NCBI GenBank assembly: GCA_018894105.1
Contig: CM032127.1
Coordinates: 4,559,001 to 4,623,000, forward strand
Source: Jacaranda mimosifolia
Taxonomy: Eukaryota; Streptophyta; Magnoliopsida; Lamiales; Bignoniaceae
DNA length: 64,000 bases
Direction: 5' to 3'
Position 1 is the stretch's first letter, and each line of letters opens with the position of its first letter. Below are positions 61,250 to 64,000 of this stretch, one piece after another. The notes under the pieces were generated by a model. It had not been told where the DNA came from. It worked only from the letters and a program-made list of their open reading frames with translations, and made no database searches. The position numbers and the translations under genes are program-made.

Positions 61250-61259
61250 GCACAGGCCT

Positions 61260-62250
61260 CAATTTTAGATCTAAAACTTATGTTTATAAATTTAATATTA
61301 TTTATTGTATTACTAAATAATTCATTTATTGAATAACATATTAAATTAATTAAGTTTATTTATTAATTAAATAATATTTTAGTTATATTTAATATTTAAT
61401 GTATTAATGAAATATTACATTTATTCATTTAATAAATAACTTAATATATTTTAATTTAATATAATAAATAAATTAATCTTCTTCAAAAATTATTCTTCAT
61501 TAAATATTATTCTTCACATTAATTTAAAATTATAATAAAAAATTGATTATAGGGAAATGTTTATTTAGTAATTTATTAAGTTTAATAAATTAATATTGAT
61601 ATGCTTAAAGTAATTGTTGAGAGAATTCATTAAATTTAAGTAAAATTATTTGATTATTACTAAGTAATTTATTTACTAAATAATGTATTAATTAAATAAT
61701 GAGTTAAAGTAATTACATAACTTATTAAATTAATTAAATTAATTTATTTAAATAACTTGTTGTTTATATATTAATTATGTTTCATATTTTATGTATAATT
61801 AAATATTATCTTTATTTATTTAATAAATAATTTAAGATGATGTAATTTCATATAATATAATATTATTTATTTATTTTTATTTGATGAATCGTTATGAAGT
61901 CTTATGTATAAATTATTAAAAATTTATTTCATTTAACTAAATAACTAAATTTTATTTATACATAAATTGTAAGTAATAAATAGTTAAATAATTATATTTT
62001 AATTAATACACAATAATTAGTTTATAATCAATGTACATTAACTAAAAATTTTTGTAAGTCAATATTAACAATTATGATATAAGCTGATTTTTTGTAATTA
62101 AGATATAATTATGATTTCATGAATAATTAATATTTATTAATATTTGTTTTATTCCAAATAATACATCATTTACTAATGTTAAATTTATACAAATATAAAT
62201 TTCAAAATAATTAATCAATTAAATTAATTACACTTTTCTTTCAATCATTA
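61260..62250. repeat. One-kilobase almost pure A/T tract
   Basis: The stretch is dominated by variants of TTTATTAAATAA, ATAATTTATT and TTAATTAAAT with very few G or C. It has no coding capacity. It looks like degenerate, expanded short AT repeats. Confidence 0.7.
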
Positions 62251-62254
62251 TAAA

Positions 62255-62276
62255 TACACACACACACACACACACA
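62255..62276. repeat. (AC)n microsatellite
   Basis: About eleven AC units at the border of the AT tract and a MITE fragment. Confidence 0.9.
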
Positions 62277-62279
62277 TCA

Positions 62280-62545
62280 TCTAACTGTAAATATACATAC
62301 GTATAATACATAAAAAATTACTTTCACACTATAAACCCAACAAAAAAGTAACTAATTTGATATTTACAGTAAAGCTTGTTTTTCCCCAAAATATAAAGAA
62401 ATAAACAACTCATTCTCAAATTATTTTTCATATTTGCCACAAAAACAAAAAAAAAAACACTTGACACTTTTTTCAAATTTTCTCCCAAAAATCTATTTCC
62501 TAATTTTTTTTCTTCTAAAAAATGACCAAAAGCATAGAAGATCAT
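62280..62545. mobile_element. Fragment of a family A MITE
   Basis: ACCCAACAAAAAAGTAACTA followed by TTTACAGTAAAGCTTGTTTT and CTCCCAAAAATCTATTTCC matches the interior of the MITE at 56895-57345 in the same order. Clear terminal inverted repeats were not found, and the left part runs into the AC microsatellite. Confidence 0.5.
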
Positions 62546-62913
62546 GCCATTGGCAATAATAACCTAGTGGGCACTATGCAGTGACACTCTTGTGACCCAA
62601 GACAAGCCTACTTTTGCCTTTTGGGCTGGGTTGAATACTTGACTGCTTCCGGACATTATATTCAGGTCCAATTGTTCTTAGCGCAACCTGTTATATATCT
62701 CATTTCAATATTTCCTCATGGATGATATGTCTAGTCTTATGGCTGTGACATTTCAAAGGATTGAATAGCTATTTAACCAAAATTTATCTAGCAAACTAAA
62801 CAAATAATTTGGCCTTTTTCTGTACAATGTGATGGAATGGAGGTTGGGACTTGGGACAATTGGATTTGAGCTCAGGATGATGTCACTTGAACCACCATAT
62901 TTGAGATGACTAA
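62546..62913. other. Intergenic DNA, no feature seen
   Basis: About 370 bp between two MITEs without recognisable coding or repeat signal. Confidence 0.5.
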
Positions 62914-63235
62914 GGGCCTATTTGATTTTATTTTCATTCTCATTTTTTATTCCCATCAATTTTAAAAATTGAAAAGGTAATTAGTGAAATTGAATTGAAA
63001 ATAAATTTATATATTTATATTTGGGTTTAGTAGATTGTAGGTGGATAAAGATGGAAACAATAAAATAGAATGATAAGATATATAGGTTATTATGAGAAGA
63101 TATATATAATATTGTTGAAAAATGTGTTTTAAAAATGAAAATAAAAATGATGTTGGGTGAAAATGTATAAAAAGTAATGTGTTTTAATTTACAAACAGTA
63201 GAAAATGTGGTTTGAAAATGAAACCAAACTGGCCC
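62914..63235. mobile_element. Tourist-like MITE, family B
   Basis: Left end GGGCCTATTTGATTTTATTT and inverse right end GGGCCAGTTTGGTTTCATTT are terminal inverted repeats. The flanks are TAA and TAT, so the duplication is at most partly kept. The interior resembles the element at 35457-35885. Confidence 0.7.
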
Positions 63236-63249
63236 TATGTATTTATATA

Positions 63250-63360
63250 GCGAATTTGTCGAGTGGCTAACATTGTTTTCACTCTGATATGTCTAAAGTT
63301 CAAAGTTTGAATACTCATAAATTTTTAATATACGTGCCCATGTAAATAAATAAAAAAATA
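63250..63360 (+). repeat. SINE-like repeat fragment
   Basis: An A-box-like GTCGAGTGGCTAACATTG is followed after about 35 bp by a weak B-box (AGTTCAAAGTTTG) and an A-rich end (ATACGTGCCCATGTAAATAA). The order fits a tRNA-derived SINE; it is degraded. Confidence 0.4.
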
Positions 63361-64000
63361 ATGGATGGGCCTTAGTAACAGTAATGGGCCTTTAGGCAAT
63401 GGAATCGCATATGTTTCTTCTTTCTTGTTGCCTTTTATTTGGACTTGTTTAAATAACATCAAGTTGGAAAATTATATAGCTTAAACTAAACTCATTAGAA
63501 CTAGACTACTTAACAATTTCTAGTTGGAACTGCAATGAAGTTAATTGAAAGAAAGCCCATTAATCCACAGATTTGCATAGTGTAACTAATGCCAACCCAA
63601 ATCTAGAAAAGATTTATTTTTTAACAAAATGGATAATAATTGGTTCCCAACCACTTCCTATGAAAATTGAATTTGCAACCTATCTATTGTATTGTAGTAA
63701 TAAAAACATACTATTAATCTACCCATCGTCTCATTGTTAAAAAGTAATTTGTAATTCTCACAAAAAAAATAAAAAATAAAAATTGAAGCTTCAAGAAAAG
63801 TCAAAGGAGGTTAAGGATGAAGTGGCTAAATTTGTTTTTGCCTCCAAGAGATAAGGTTCAAGTAGCAAAGTTTAATTTTGCTTCTTCTACCAAGAGAAAC
63901 ACATAGAATTGTGTAGAAAATTATGGTGTCTATATATATGGACGTAGTATGTACTTGTATGGACATTGTAGAGAGAGATAGATATAAGAAAAAAGAGTGA
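63361..64000. other. Right end of the window, no gene seen
   Basis: AT-rich DNA with no recognised feature. The last 150 bp are slightly richer in AGAGAGA-type purine runs, which often mark 5' untranslated regions, but no start codon with a recognisable protein follows inside the window. Confidence 0.4.

Overview
This is a 64-kb piece of plant nuclear DNA, most likely from a eudicot. The genes have GT-AG introns and plant-only family members (a sterol C4-decarboxylase, an ERF transcription factor, a FIDDLEHEAD-type ketoacyl-CoA synthase). The intergenic DNA is AT-rich and full of Copia, CACTA, TRIM and Tourist-like elements. The sequence alone does not identify the species. Exon boundaries were placed by hand from reading frame and splice consensus.

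Layout: (1) 1-5.6 kb, minus strand: eight 5' exons of a 3-beta-hydroxysteroid dehydrogenase/C4-decarboxylase gene that runs off the left edge. (2) 9.6-16.7 kb, plus strand: a ten-exon SNM1/PSO2-type DNA-repair nuclease gene with zinc-finger, SAM, metallo-beta-lactamase and DRMBL parts. (3) 21.5-22.2 kb, minus strand: an intronless ERF of the ERF016/017/018 (ORA47) type. (4) 22.3-41.3 kb: about 19 kb without a host gene, holding MITEs, LTR-like fragments, a dense GTGACAA/TTGTCAC array and a 3.1-kb rearranged Copia retrotransposon. (5) 41.4-44.4 kb, plus strand: a complete FIDDLEHEAD (KCS10) gene, preceded by two opposed L1 boxes. (6) 45.7-47.2 kb, minus strand: an uncharacterised, probably nuclear plant protein with a short separate last exon; it is convergent with FDH. 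(7) 47.2-64 kb: no gene recognised; it holds a TRIM element, a 2.4-kb non-autonomous CACTA element with a MITE nested in it, more MITEs, SINE-like repeats and a 1-kb almost pure A/T tract.

The genes do not form a functional cluster. Two act in lipid metabolism (sterol C4 demethylation; very-long-chain fatty acids of the epidermis), one in DNA repair, one in transcription and one is unknown.

The most unusual structure is the Copia element at 34.85-37.96 kb. It has two same-orientation LTRs, a perfect 5-bp target duplication, a tRNA-Met type primer-binding site and a polypurine tract. Its gag-protease segment, however, lies in inverted orientation and begins at the very edge of the primer-binding site, while integrase and the start of reverse transcriptase are missing. 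A Tourist-like MITE with a TTA duplication later split its RNase H region.
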